The notes: a model not told the origin generated them from the sequence alone. A stretch of 64,000 nucleotides of DNA from Marixanthomonas sp002364245 (GCA_963973455.1 CAXAZF010000002.1:248001-312000), one strand, 5' to 3'. Counted from the first letter of the stretch, positions 34,778 through 45,064 are shown. Translations and numbers: made by a program.

Positions 34778-35926
34778 ATGAAAAAAACAGTATTCCTCCT
34801 CTTATGTTTCTTAATAACTATTTCAGCTTCTTCACAAATAATTTATGAAGAATTCAATTCTGAAAAACTTCAAGAAACACGAAAGTTAAAAATTCAACTT
34901 CCCAGAAATTACGATACAAATTCTGAAAAAGTCTACCCTATAGTTGTCGTACTCGATGCAGATTACTTATTTGAACCCGTTGCCGGAAATGTAGACTATT
35001 TAAGTTATTGGGAAGATATGCCAGAAAGTATTGTGGTAGGTATTATGCAAGGCGAATCGCGCTATGATGACTGTAATTATGACGATGCAAACTTTTTCCC
35101 TGCTGAAAAAGGAGCCGATTTTTTTGAATTTATTGGCCTTGAACTGTTGCCATATATTGATAATAATTACCGTACTGCAAAATTTACCATTGCCGTAGGG
35201 CACGACTTTACAGCCAATTTTATCAATTATTATCTCTTTAAGGACCCCCCACTTTTTAACGGATACATTAGTTTGAGCCCCGATTTAGCTCCATTGCTAG
35301 ATGAACGCATTCCGCAGCGCATCCCTGAAATAGAATCCAAGATTTTTTATTACTTGGCCACAGGCACAGACGATATTAAGTCGTTAATGGAAGTTACACA
35401 ATTACTCAACGAACCCTTAAAGAAGATTGATAAAGATAATTTTGAATACTATTACGATAATTTTGATGGCGCCACTCATTATTCTCTTGTAAGCCGAGGG
35501 ATCCCTAATGCTTTGGAAAAAATATTTTCGGTCTATCGTCCCATTAGTAAAAAGGAGTATACCGATGTTCTTTTAAAAATGGAAACACCCATTCATGAAT
35601 ATCTAGAAGAAAAATACAATACCATAGAGACACTGTTTGGCCTTACCAACCCTATAAGAGTGAACGATTTTATCGCCACAGCCACAGCTGCCGAAAAATT
35701 GAAGCAATGGGAATCGCTTAGGGAAATAGGAACGCTGGCAAAAAAACAATATCCAGATAAAAACATGAGCGATTATTATTTAGGCCGCTATTATGAAGAA
35801 ATCGGGGAGCCTAAAAAAGCCATGCGAACCTTTCAAGGTGCTTTTGATAAAGAAGAAACCGATTTTATAACCGTAGATATGCTATTGGACCGTGCCGATA
35901 AAATAAAAGCAGATTTTGGGTATTAA
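34778..35926 (+). CDS. Esterase-D-like alpha/beta protein lacking the serine nucleophile
   Basis: A 382-residue secreted protein (signal to about ISASSQ, residue 20). Residues 35-265 have the esterase-D fold: PIVVVLDADYLFEP, ESIVVGIMQGESRYDDC and a final GATHYSL with the His. At the nucleophile elbow the family GHSxGG reads G141-H142-D143-F-T, so serine is replaced by Asp (codon 35204-35206). The C-terminal 110 residues look like TPR helices (YYLGRYYEEIGEPKKAMRTFQGAF). Probably a non-hydrolysing member or a different enzyme. It overlaps the convergent response-regulator gene by four bases. Confidence 0.8.
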   Translation: MKKTVFLLLCFLITISASSQIIYEEFNSEKLQETRKLKIQLPRNYDTNSEKVYPIVVVLDADYLFEPVAGNVDYLSYWEDMPESIVVGIMQGESRYDDCNYDDANFFPAEKGADFFEFIGLELLPYIDNNYRTAKFTIAVGHDFTANFINYYLFKDPPLFNGYISLSPDLAPLLDERIPQRIPEIESKIFYYLATGTDDIKSLMEVTQLLNEPLKKIDKDNFEYYYDNFDGATHYSLVSRGIPNALEKIFSVYRPISKKEYTDVLLKMETPIHEYLEEKYNTIETLFGLTNPIRVNDFIATATAAEKLKQWESLREIGTLAKKQYPDKNMSDYYLGRYYEEIGEPKKAMRTFQGAFDKEETDFITVDMLLDRADKIKADFGY

Positions 35927-36570
35927 ATTTTACTGATAACCACACGGTTAACCAACGCCCAATTGGTAAGGGCATTGGTTCCTTTTTCAATAAGAAGTTT
36001 ATCAATGATATTGCTTCGGTGTTTTTCTATAGTACGAGTAGAAACACAGAGCTCATCGGCAATGTCCACCGTGTTTTTTTGCAAAGCTATCAATTTAAGT
36101 ATGGTAATTTCAGAAGGAGTAAGTGTTTTAAGTTTTGTCATTTCTTCTGAAGCTGTATTTAAGGAATCGCTGTCAAAAGATTTACTGAAATATTCCCTGC
36201 CGTTTAACACAGACTCCATACAGTCGCCTATTTCTTGAAAAGAGTCTTCTTTGAGTAGATAACCATCAATTTGAAGGGCTTTAGCTTGTACCACGTATTC
36301 CGGCTCTCTATGAAAAGAAAGAATTATAAATTTGGTTTCGGTGTTTTTTTCTTTAGCTGCTTTTATAACTTCTAACCCTGTCATCATAGGCATGTCGATG
36401 TCCAATAAAGCAATGTCAGGTTCTAATTGTAAAATTAAACTCAACGCTTTGTTACCATTATTGGCCTGACCAACTACATTGTATCCGTTACGGATTAATT
36501 CTTCATGAAGTCCGCTCAATAACATAGGGTGATCATCTGCAATTATTATCGAAAAATTTTTATCAATCAT
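35923..36570 (-). CDS. NarL/FixJ-type response regulator
   Basis: A 215-residue regulator: receiver (about 6-120, ADDHP at 11-15, phospho-site D57 in LLDIDMP) and LuxR-type HTH (about 150-210, LTPSEITILKLIALQKNTVDIADELCVSTRTIEKHRSNI in part). It follows the histidine-kinase gene by one base in the same transcript, so they are a two-component pair. Confidence 0.93.
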   Translation of the reverse strand: MIDKNFSIIIADDHPMLLSGLHEELIRNGYNVVGQANNGNKALSLILQLEPDIALLDIDMPMMTGLEVIKAAKEKNTETKFIILSFHREPEYVVQAKALQIDGYLLKEDSFQEIGDCMESVLNGREYFSKSFDSDSLNTASEEMTKLKTLTPSEITILKLIALQKNTVDIADELCVSTRTIEKHRSNIIDKLLIEKGTNALTNWALVNRVVISKI

Positions 36571-36571
36571 C

Positions 36572-38584
36572 TTAGGTTGGGATTTGTAATAAAATAGATG
36601 TTCCTTTTAAGTGTGCACTTTGAATGGTTAATTTTGAATGAATAATTTTGGCACGCTCCAATAAGGTTTTCATACCAAGACTTTCACCAGTGTTCAGTTT
36701 TTCTGAATATTCAAAACCGTTACCGTTGTCTTTTATTAGAGCTTCAATTGTCGCTCCTTTTTTAATTATACTTACCGAAGCAGCTTTCGCTTCGGCATGT
36801 TTTACCATATTGTTGAGCACTTCTTGTATAATTCTATATAAATGCAATGCTTGGTCCGGATTTAAATCGCCATCGATATTTTCAATCTCATTGGTAAAGA
36901 AAATATTCGTATTCGCATCAACCTCGTTTATCATCGTTTCAATGGCTTTGGTTACACCTAGCTTTTCAAGAGTTGCCGGATGTAATCCTCTTGAAATACT
37001 CCTAAGCTCTTCCAAGGTATTTCCTGCTAAAGACTCCATATCGCGGTCGCCCGTGCTTTTAGTTTTTTTTGTGAGTAACATTAATTTTTGCCCTACGCTA
37101 TCATGAAGTTCGCGGGCCACTCTGGTGCGTTCATTTTCTTGGGCTTTTATTAAATCTTGAGAGAATTTCTCTTGTAATTTTTGCCTTTTCTTTACGGCAG
37201 AACGGGAACGTATTAATACAATTCCGCCAAATAGCCCTAGCATCCCGAGCCCACCAAATAGCAACCATTGATTTTTTAGTCTATTTTCAGCATCAAGCAG
37301 CGCAATATCGCTTTGTTGCATTTCAATTTTAGCATCCCTTTTTTCGGTTTCATACAGCGTTTGGTAATAGCTTAACCCTTTAACTTTTTGCACGTTTGAA
37401 ATGGAATCTTTTATCCTCTCATATGCTTTAAAATGTTGATATGCTTGAGAGCTATTATTCTGTGCTTCATAGACATCAACCAAAAATTTTTCGGCATTCA
37501 TAACATTTTCAAAATCGGAAGTTTTCCTGTTCATCTCTAGATGCTCTTTCCCGTACTGCAACGCTTTTGAATATTTTTTTTTTGCAAACCAAACGTTTTT
37601 TAAAGCCTCAATATAATCTACTTTGTTTTGTTGATTTTTATTAAATTTTATTATTTCTTCTAGTTCTTGTAAATACCTTTCTGCAAGATCAATGCTGCCT
37701 TGCTGTGCATAAGCAACACTAAGGTGGGAACACAAAATTGAATTGTAAAAACTTGAATTAGAAGAGTTATCTGATATTTTTTTAGCCATTAACAAATTTT
37801 CAATTCTGCTTTTGGCTTGATTTAGTTTTTTGGCATCGGTTGCCGCATTAACATAAAATGAAATTAAATGTGTTTTGCTATTAATTACTTTCGCTAACTT
37901 AATTGCTTCATCCCTTTCCTTTTTGGCTTCATCAAAAAAACCATTTTGGCTATATAATATAGAGAGTGAGTTTTTGGCACTTATTATATTGAAAGTATCT
38001 TTTGATTGTCTAAATATTCTAATTGATTCTTGTAATCCTTGTGAACTTTCGGCAAAATGACCCATTTGGCTTTGCGTTCCCGCCTTGTACATCATTGCAA
38101 GACCCAACAATTTTTTTTCTTCAGCATGTTTTGCAAAAATCTCTGTAGTATCATAATATTTAATAGCCCGCTCATATTGTTTTAAAAAATAGTGGCTATC
38201 GCCTATATTTAAATATAATTTCGCCTTTGTTTTATTGTTTTGCAGTAAAAAAGCCTGTTCGCTAAGTTTTTTATATTCCCGTAACGCTTTTTCAGGGTTT
38301 GTTTTCCTGTTATTTAAATAATCCATCCAATTTGAAAGCTGATAGATGGCAACATTCAATGAATCTATTTGTACAGCAAAATCGATGGTTTCTGCTAAAA
38401 TTGAATCGGGATCACGATTGGTTTCAAAATAAATATAGTTGGACAAACTGTCCATCCACTTCAATTTTTTTGATTTTTCTGAAGTGTTTATTTTTTTAGT
38501 GAGTTCATTTATTGTTGCATCCGTTTCTTGAGCTGAAACCGACAAACATAGTGTAAAAAATGAAAGAAGTAAAAGTTGTTTCAT
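36572..38584 (-). CDS. TPR-containing sensor histidine kinase
   Basis: A 670-residue protein starting at MKQLLLLSFFTL (38584), with a signal peptide, several TPR-like repeats in the periplasm (about 60-430, e.g. KLYLNIGDSHYFLKQYERAIKYYDT), one membrane helix (WLLFGGLGMLGLFGGIVLI), then HisKA_3 with the phospho-His about 494 in RVARELHDSVGQ and a GHKL ATPase (NNMVKHAEA, DNGNGFE). Kinase of the NarX/DegS type. Longer starts upstream overlap radA and lack support. Signal unknown. Confidence 0.93.
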   Translation of the reverse strand: MKQLLLLSFFTLCLSVSAQETDATINELTKKINTSEKSKKLKWMDSLSNYIYFETNRDPDSILAETIDFAVQIDSLNVAIYQLSNWMDYLNNRKTNPEKALREYKKLSEQAFLLQNNKTKAKLYLNIGDSHYFLKQYERAIKYYDTTEIFAKHAEEKKLLGLAMMYKAGTQSQMGHFAESSQGLQESIRIFRQSKDTFNIISAKNSLSILYSQNGFFDEAKKERDEAIKLAKVINSKTHLISFYVNAATDAKKLNQAKSRIENLLMAKKISDNSSNSSFYNSILCSHLSVAYAQQGSIDLAERYLQELEEIIKFNKNQQNKVDYIEALKNVWFAKKKYSKALQYGKEHLEMNRKTSDFENVMNAEKFLVDVYEAQNNSSQAYQHFKAYERIKDSISNVQKVKGLSYYQTLYETEKRDAKIEMQQSDIALLDAENRLKNQWLLFGGLGMLGLFGGIVLIRSRSAVKKRQKLQEKFSQDLIKAQENERTRVARELHDSVGQKLMLLTKKTKSTGDRDMESLAGNTLEELRSISRGLHPATLEKLGVTKAIETMINEVDANTNIFFTNEIENIDGDLNPDQALHLYRIIQEVLNNMVKHAEAKAASVSIIKKGATIEALIKDNGNGFEYSEKLNTGESLGMKTLLERAKIIHSKLTIQSAHLKGTSILLQIPT

Positions 38585-38632
38585 GGGGAACGCCATTACT
38601 TGTGTAAATATACTTATTTTAGCGAAACGATT

Positions 38633-39994
38633 ATGGCAAAAACGAAAACCACTTTTTTCTGTCAAAACTGCGGAGCACAATATTCCAAATGGCAAGGGAA
38701 ATGCACCTCTTGTGGTGAGTGGAACACTATCGCCGAAGAAGTAATTCAAAAAGCCGAAAAAGTAAGTTGGAAACCATCAGCAGCCACGGCAAAACGAGCT
38801 GCAAAACCCTTACGTGTTTCTGAAATATCTACAACTAACGAAGTTAGGTTAAACACAAAAAACAACGAGCTCAACCGTGTGTTAGGCGGTGGTTTGGTTC
38901 CTGGTTCTCTAACTCTTTTGGGCGGTGAGCCTGGCATCGGGAAAAGTACATTAATGCTTCAAGTTGCTTTGCAATTGCCTTATAAAACGCTCTATGTTTC
39001 GGGGGAAGAAAGCGCACAGCAAATTAAAATGCGAGCCGAACGCATACAACCGGTTTCAGAAAATTGCTACATCCTTACCGAAACAAAAACGCAAAATATC
39101 TTCCGAAATATTGAAGAGACCGAGCCTGATATCGTGGTGATTGATTCCATTCAAACCTTACACACAGACCAAATTGAAAGCAGTGCCGGAAGTATTTCGC
39201 AAATACGAGAAACCACTACCGAACTCATAAAGTTTGCCAAGGAAACGGCTACCCCTGTAATTTTAATTGGTCATATTACCAAAGACGGTAACATTGCCGG
39301 GCCAAAAATTTTAGAACACATGGTCGATACGGTGCTTCAATTTGAAGGTGATCGTAATCATGTGTACCGAATATTACGCTCTCACAAAAATCGCTTTGGC
39401 AGTACAAACGAATTAGGGATTTATGAAATGCAAGGCAGCGGACTTAGAGAAGTTTCCAATCCTTCAGAAATATTAATTTCCAAAAATGAAGAAGACCTCA
39501 GCGGAACAGCTATCTCAGCAACCTTAGAAGGGATGCGTCCATTGATGATTGAAATTCAAGCTTTGGTAAGTTCAGCGGTATACGGAACACCGCAACGTAG
39601 TGCAACCGGCTATAATGCCAAACGCCTAAATATGTTGCTCGCCGTTCTAGAAAAACGCGCCGGCTTTAAACTAGGTGCGAAAGATGTATTTTTAAATGTC
39701 ACTGGAGGAATTTCGGTTGACGATCCTGCAATTGATCTTGCCGTGGTTGCAGCTGTGCTTTCGTCAAATATTGATGTAGCTATTGATAAATCACTTTGTT
39801 TTGCGGCTGAAGTAGGATTAGCTGGTGAAGTTAGACCTGTTACTCGGGTAGAACAACGCATCCTGGAAGCTGAAAAATTAGGTTTTGGTAGCATTATCGT
39901 TTCCAAACACTGTAAATTTCCGAAGCAAAAGTTCACCATCAACATTATAAAAGTGGCGAAGGTACACGATGTTGTAAGGCATCTGTTTGGCTAA
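38633..39994 (+). CDS. radA: DNA repair protein RadA
   Basis: A 453-residue RecA-like helicase for branch migration in recombination. Seen: four-Cys zinc finger C10-C13-C24-C27, Walker A GGEPGIGKST (97-106), the RadA motif KNRFGSTNELGIYEM, and a Lon-like C-terminal domain. The start is ATG 38633 (MAKTKTTFFCQNCG); the longer frame from 38576 overlaps the divergent kinase gene. Confidence 0.97.
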   Translation: MAKTKTTFFCQNCGAQYSKWQGKCTSCGEWNTIAEEVIQKAEKVSWKPSAATAKRAAKPLRVSEISTTNEVRLNTKNNELNRVLGGGLVPGSLTLLGGEPGIGKSTLMLQVALQLPYKTLYVSGEESAQQIKMRAERIQPVSENCYILTETKTQNIFRNIEETEPDIVVIDSIQTLHTDQIESSAGSISQIRETTTELIKFAKETATPVILIGHITKDGNIAGPKILEHMVDTVLQFEGDRNHVYRILRSHKNRFGSTNELGIYEMQGSGLREVSNPSEILISKNEEDLSGTAISATLEGMRPLMIEIQALVSSAVYGTPQRSATGYNAKRLNMLLAVLEKRAGFKLGAKDVFLNVTGGISVDDPAIDLAVVAAVLSSNIDVAIDKSLCFAAEVGLAGEVRPVTRVEQRILEAEKLGFGSIIVSKHCKFPKQKFTINIIKVAKVHDVVRHLFG

Positions 39995-40029
39995 TTTTTG
40001 GTACAGTTTCTGTACAGTATCAAGTAGTT

Positions 40030-41160
40030 ATGAAAATAAAAATATTCGCTATAGTTACATTCCTTGCATTAATGGGATGTAAACAAATACAAAAGGCTAC
40101 CGATGTAGTTACACAACCTACCGCTAGAGAGGTGTATGAGCGTGATTTTAATGATGAAAACACACAATTTAATCAGTGGAAAAACACCTACAATCGAGCG
40201 CTTAACGACAGTTTAAAAATTGAACTTCCTTATACTGAAACCGGTATTTTCAATTACAAAAATAATCCTATTTACAGTTATTTGGTTTCTGTACAAGAGG
40301 GAGAAAAGTTAATTGTTTCTACTGAAATGGAAACAGATTCACTCTCTGTTTTTATAGATTTATTTCAGAAGAAAAACGATTCTATATTTCACGAAAAGCC
40401 AAAAATAAGTAATGAGCCAAATACTGCATCAATAACCTATGAAAGCACAAAAAATGAAATCATAAAAGTTATTATTCAGCCAGAAATAATAGCAAACACT
40501 TCTTTTTCTTTTAAAATTTATTCCGTTCCTACCTATGGTTTTCCAGTGAGCGGTGCCACAAACAAAAACATACAAAGTTTTTGGGGAGCCACTCGAGATG
40601 GAGGAAAACGCTCACACGAGGGAGTCGATATTTTCGCAAAACGAGGCACACCCGTTGTTGCTGTAACCGACGGCCGCATTTCGTCAACAGGCAATCGCGG
40701 TTTAGGTGGGAAGCAGGTTTGGCTTCGAGATGGACTTTTTGGGAGTTCTATTTACTATGCACATTTAGATAGTATTGCAACGTCTATCGGAAAACGTGTA
40801 AAAAGAGGTGACACCTTGGGTTTTGTAGGCAATACCGGTAATGCCAAAACCACTGCCCCGCATTTACATTTCGGAATTTATAAAGGCTATTCCGGGGCCA
40901 TCAATCCCTTACCTTTTATTAAAAAACAAGAAGGTCCTGAAATTAAAAATGCCAATACCAATTCTTTTGGAAAAGTAACTCGCAATAATGCGGAATTACG
41001 ATTAGGCTCATCTACTAAATTTCAGCAAATAGCTAGCTTAAAAAGAAATGACTCGGTTTCCATTCTGGGAAAAAACAATAGCTGGTTTCACATTCAAAAA
41101 AATGATACACTAAAAGGGTTTATGCATCAATCCCTGCTGAGACCTACTTCCTCAAATTAA
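40030..41160 (+). CDS. M23 metallopeptidase lipoprotein with SH3 domain
   Basis: A 376-residue lipoprotein (lipobox LMGC, Cys17). The LytM/M23 domain lies about 195-300, with the zinc residues in SHEGVDIFAKRGTPVVAVTDGRI and in HLHFGIY. A C-terminal SH3-like domain (about 315-372, RLGSSTKFQQIASLKRNDSVSILG) may bind the wall. Likely a peptidoglycan endopeptidase or a regulator of one. It follows radA but has its own gap of 35 bases. Confidence 0.88.
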   Translation: MKIKIFAIVTFLALMGCKQIQKATDVVTQPTAREVYERDFNDENTQFNQWKNTYNRALNDSLKIELPYTETGIFNYKNNPIYSYLVSVQEGEKLIVSTEMETDSLSVFIDLFQKKNDSIFHEKPKISNEPNTASITYESTKNEIIKVIIQPEIIANTSFSFKIYSVPTYGFPVSGATNKNIQSFWGATRDGGKRSHEGVDIFAKRGTPVVAVTDGRISSTGNRGLGGKQVWLRDGLFGSSIYYAHLDSIATSIGKRVKRGDTLGFVGNTGNAKTTAPHLHFGIYKGYSGAINPLPFIKKQEGPEIKNANTNSFGKVTRNNAELRLGSSTKFQQIASLKRNDSVSILGKNNSWFHIQKNDTLKGFMHQSLLRPTSSN

Positions 41161-41226
41161 CACTTCTTTAGGCAGTAAACTAAAACAGACACGGTATCTT
41201 TAAGATTCAATCGTAAAAATATTGCT

Positions 41227-42591
41227 ATGTCCTTTTTTTCAAAAATAAAACAGACCATCTCGCTTTTAAAAGATGTCGATCTCGATGCTTTGGGCAAATT
41301 ATCGCAAAAAGTGGATTTACCAGAAGTGATGACTGCCGTTGGCGAATTAGATGATCGCCAATTAAAAGGGTTAATGAAAATGCTAAAAAGTCAAGGCAAA
41401 AAAGGACAACACAAATTACCGCCCATCGATGGTGATTTTTATGATTTAAGCTTAAAATTGACCGAACGACAGCGTGAAATACAGCTAAAAGTCCGCCAAT
41501 TTATGGAAAAGGAAATAAAGCCAATTGCCAATGAGTATTGGAACAAGGCAGAATTCCCTTTTGAAATAATCCCTAAAATGGCCAAATTGGATATCTGCGG
41601 AATTGCCTACGAAGGCATTGGCCCCGATGAACAAAGTTTTTTAATGGAAGGCATTATCGCTATGGAATTGGCTCGAATTGATGTCTCTATCTCAACTTTT
41701 TTTGGCGTACACAGTGGTTTAGCAATGGGTTCTATTTACGTATGCGGAAGCGAGGAACAAAAACAAGAATGGCTACCCAAAATGCAACGGATGGAGAAAA
41801 TTGGTGCCTTTGGTTTAACCGAACCCGATGTAGGTTCAGCCGTGGCAGGAGGCTTGGGAACTACATGTAAATTAGTAGGTGACGAATGGGTGCTCAACGG
41901 ACAGAAAAAATGGATTGGGAATGCCACCTTTGCAGACGTAATTGTTATATGGGCACGTGATGAAGATAGTGGCAGAGCCAAAGGATTTCTGGTGCGAAAA
42001 GGAAACCCCGGTTTTAAAGCCGAAAAAATGGAAAACAAAATGGCGCTGCGAACCGTACAAAATGCCTTGATTACCATGAAAGATTGCCGTGTCCCCGAAA
42101 GTGATCGATTACAAAAATGTGAATCGTTTAAGGATACTGCTAAAGTGCTAAAAATGACTCGTGCCGCTGTAGCATGGCAAGCCGTAGGTTGTGCTAGGGG
42201 CGCATATGAAAGTGCCTTAAAATATACCAAGAAACGTGAGCAGTTTGGGCGACCCATTGCTTCGTTTCAATTGATACAAAATCATTTGGTTGAGATGGTT
42301 TCAAACTTAACCGCTATGCAAACATTGTGTTTCCGTCTTTCTGAATTACAAGATGAAGATTTATTAACCGATGAACACGCCTCACTTGCTAAAGTATTTT
42401 GTAGTATGCGTACCCGTGACGTGGTAAGCCGAGCCCGTGAAGTTATGGGTGGTAACGGTATTTTACTAGAACACGATGTAGCCCGCTTTGTTGCAGATGC
42501 GGAAGCTATTTACAGTTATGAAGGTACTAAAGAAATAAACTCACTTATTGTGGGTAGGGCGATTACCGGGTATAGTGCTTTTGTGAGTTAA
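41227..42591 (+). CDS. Acyl-CoA dehydrogenase, glutaryl-CoA dehydrogenase-like
   Basis: A 454-residue flavoenzyme. FAD and substrate motifs are seen: FGLTEPDVGSAVAGGLGTTC, WIGNATFADVIVIWARDE, KKREQFGRPIASFQLIQNHL and GGNGILLEHDVARFVADAEAIYSYEGTKEINSLIVGRAITG (in part), where YEGT carries the catalytic glutamate. This C-terminal pattern is that of glutaryl-CoA dehydrogenase, which acts in lysine and tryptophan breakdown. An extra 65-residue N-terminal segment (KIKQTISLLKDVDLDALG...) is common in Bacteroidota relatives but of unknown use. Confidence 0.9.
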   Translation: MSFFSKIKQTISLLKDVDLDALGKLSQKVDLPEVMTAVGELDDRQLKGLMKMLKSQGKKGQHKLPPIDGDFYDLSLKLTERQREIQLKVRQFMEKEIKPIANEYWNKAEFPFEIIPKMAKLDICGIAYEGIGPDEQSFLMEGIIAMELARIDVSISTFFGVHSGLAMGSIYVCGSEEQKQEWLPKMQRMEKIGAFGLTEPDVGSAVAGGLGTTCKLVGDEWVLNGQKKWIGNATFADVIVIWARDEDSGRAKGFLVRKGNPGFKAEKMENKMALRTVQNALITMKDCRVPESDRLQKCESFKDTAKVLKMTRAAVAWQAVGCARGAYESALKYTKKREQFGRPIASFQLIQNHLVEMVSNLTAMQTLCFRLSELQDEDLLTDEHASLAKVFCSMRTRDVVSRAREVMGGNGILLEHDVARFVADAEAIYSYEGTKEINSLIVGRAITGYSAFVS

Positions 42592-42623
42592 GAACAAAAG
42601 AGAATTAAGCTAAAGGAAGTTTT

Positions 42624-43276
42624 TTATCTTGGATTTTTGTTCAATAAATTTACAGTATCGTAGTAAAATCCTACTGCTACGATAACTTTATTTAACCCAA
42701 CATTAAAGTCATTTTTATTTATCTTTTGTTTCATAGCCCTTGCAATTATAGAAGGCGCAATATTCCCATAATTTGACTGTGAATTTAAAATCTCCTTTAT
42801 CGCTTCATTTTTATTAGTTTTATTAATACAATTTAAATAATCCCCATTAGGGTTTAAACTATAAATCTCAATCTTTTCTTTTTTAGGATCTTCATATTCA
42901 GGCAGAACAGCTATTGGTATTTCATCACTTTCATCATCATCAATAAATTCAATCCAAATCTTATTAAATGTTCCTTTATTTTCCAGTTCATTTATTATTT
43001 GAATTGATTCATCATTTAGATAGAAGTCTTTTTTAAAACTACTTAAAGTTTGTATCGAACTAAGTCGTTTAAGTATTTATAAAAGTTCGTATTGTTATCA
43101 GAATTTTCATAGTGTTCTTTCAATTTTTGTTCAAATAGATAAGTGGCTTTATTTAAAATTTTCACATCCTTGTCCGTTAAACACCCTTTCAAATCATCAG
43201 CATATTTTTTATCAGCCTGGAACTGACATGATGCAGTACTAACTATACAAATAAATAACCATAGTTTATTTAACAT
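42624..43276 (-). pseudogene. Frameshifted gene for a small exported protein
   Basis: The first frame starts MLNKLWLFICIVSTASCQFQADKK (signal or lipobox TASC) and stops after 77 residues at 43043. A second minus-strand frame takes over at about 43061 (LSSIQTLSSFKKDFYLND) and runs to a TAA at 42624-42626, ending NLLNKNPR. One base missing near 43061 (TTAGTTCG for TTAAGTTCG) explains the break; repaired, the protein has about 217 residues. Family not recognised. Either a recent pseudogene or a read error. Confidence 0.7.
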
Positions 43277-43318
43277 AAATATCTTTCCTTTTTTGACCAG
43301 TTACTTTGCAAACTCTAA

Positions 43319-44272
43319 TTATATTTCATTCAGCAATTTAGATATTTCGTCTAGTTTTGGGGTTAAAATCACCTCAATTCTGCGATTTTTTGCTTTTCCT
43401 TCAGAAGTTGCGTTTGTTGCTATTGGTGCAAATTCTCCACGTCCGGCAGCTGTAAGATTATCTTTTGGTATCGAACCATTTTCAGTCAAAATGTTTACAA
43501 TTGCGGTGGCTCGTTTTGTTGAAAGATCCCAATTGTTTTTTAAAGGTCCGTTGCCACCATACGGCACATTATCGGTGTGCCCTTCAATTAAAACGGCTAT
43601 TTCAGGATTTTGAGCTAGTACATTCCCTAACTGAACTACAGCTTGTCTTCCTCTTGAGTTTACTGCCCAACTTCCGCTTTCAAAAAGTAACTTATTTTCC
43701 ATGGAAACATATACTTTCCCGTCACGCTGTTCTACGGTAAGACCATTACCTTCAAAATTCGTCAAAGCAGCAGAAATAGCATCTTTTAAGGCTTTCATTT
43801 TTGCATCTTTTGAAGCAATGATTCCTTCCAATTCATCTACCCGTTTGGAACGGGCAGCTAAATCTTTTTGTAGCTTATTTAATCGTTGACTTTCCGCTGC
43901 TAACGCACGTTCTTTTTCTTCTAATTGGGTTAAGAGCTTTCGGTTACGTTCTAAGTTTTCGGTCAATGCTGATGAACTATTTGCCTCCAAAGCATCATAC
44001 GATTCTTGCAAACGGGCTAAGCTTTTCTCTGAAGCAGCCAAGTCCATTGCCAAACGGGTTTTTTCTGCTTTTAAGTTTTCTATTTCCTCACGTAACTGAG
44101 CAACGGAATATACCTCCCCATTTGATGAAGTATTATCCAATTGATTCATTAAGGATTCGTTTTCAGATTTTAAAGCCGCATATCGGTCTTTTAAATCGTC
44201 ATAAATTTTTGAAGAAACGCAGGAAGTAGTCATTGCAGCAATAAAAATTCCGAAGAACAATTTTTTAAGCAT
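43319..44272 (-). CDS. OmpA-family lipoprotein with coiled coil
   Basis: A 317-residue protein with a lipobox (TTSC, Cys17), a long coiled coil (about 22-175, rich in LEEKERALAAESQRLNKLQKDLAAR-like heptads) and an OmpA/MotB peptidoglycan-binding domain (about 185-310; LIEGHTDNVPYGGN, WDLSTKRATAIVNIL, AAGRGEFAPIATNAT). It probably spans the periplasm and holds the wall to the outer membrane. Confidence 0.92.
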   Translation of the reverse strand: MLKKLFFGIFIAAMTTSCVSSKIYDDLKDRYAALKSENESLMNQLDNTSSNGEVYSVAQLREEIENLKAEKTRLAMDLAASEKSLARLQESYDALEANSSSALTENLERNRKLLTQLEEKERALAAESQRLNKLQKDLAARSKRVDELEGIIASKDAKMKALKDAISAALTNFEGNGLTVEQRDGKVYVSMENKLLFESGSWAVNSRGRQAVVQLGNVLAQNPEIAVLIEGHTDNVPYGGNGPLKNNWDLSTKRATAIVNILTENGSIPKDNLTAAGRGEFAPIATNATSEGKAKNRRIEVILTPKLDEISKLLNEI

Positions 44273-44299
44273 ATTCTGTATCGATTTGGTATTATTATT

Positions 44300-45064
44300 T
44301 TAAAATTCGAGCTCAACTAACAAAGGACAATGGTCACTGTGTTTGGCTTCGGGTAATATAACGGCTCTTTTTAAGTTTTCTTGTAATGGTTTTGCTACCA
44401 TGTTATAATCTATACGCCACCCCTTATTATTGTTACGGGCATTAGCGCGATAGCTCCACCAGGTATAGTTATCTGGCTCTTTATTAAAATGACGGAACGA
44501 ATCTATAAATCCACTATCCATAAAGTTTCCTATCCATTCACGCTCTACCGGTAAAAACCCTGATACGTTTTTATTCCGCACAGGATCGTGAATGTCAATT
44601 GCCTCGTGACAAATATTATAATCGCCACAAATAACCAAATTGGGGATTTCTTGCTTAAGTTGATTAACATACTTTTGAAAATCGTCCATATACGTAAGTT
44701 TATGCTCTAAACGGGCGATGTTGGTTCCGCTGGGTAAGTATAAACTCATCACCGAAAGATCATCAAAATCTACCCGAATGTTTCGCCCTTCGTGATCCAT
44801 ATAATCAACGCCTGTACCATAGGCTACATGGTTAGGCTCTGTTTTAGAAAATATAGCCACACCGCTGTATCCTTTTTTTTCGGCACTATACCAATATTGA
44901 TAGGGATAGCCAGCTTCAGTAATGGCATTGGCATCTACTTGCTCTTTCATCGCTTTGGTTTCTTGTATACAAATAACATCTGGGTTGGCACTTTGTATCC
45001 AGTCTAAAAACCCTTTTCTAATGGCAGCTCGAATTCCGTTTACGTTGTATGATATTATTTTCAT
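44300..45064 (-). CDS. xth: Exodeoxyribonuclease III
   Basis: A 254-residue AP endonuclease/3'-5' exonuclease for base-excision repair. Motifs: MKIISYNVNGIRAA, CIQETKA (metal Glu), VICGDYNICHEAIDIHDP and the final SDHCPLLVELEF. The start is at 45064 (MKIIS), not the in-frame ATG five codons upstream. Confidence 0.95.
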   Translation of the reverse strand: MKIISYNVNGIRAAIRKGFLDWIQSANPDVICIQETKAMKEQVDANAITEAGYPYQYWYSAEKKGYSGVAIFSKTEPNHVAYGTGVDYMDHEGRNIRVDFDDLSVMSLYLPSGTNIARLEHKLTYMDDFQKYVNQLKQEIPNLVICGDYNICHEAIDIHDPVRNKNVSGFLPVEREWIGNFMDSGFIDSFRHFNKEPDNYTWWSYRANARNNNKGWRIDYNMVAKPLQENLKRAVILPEAKHSDHCPLLVELEF

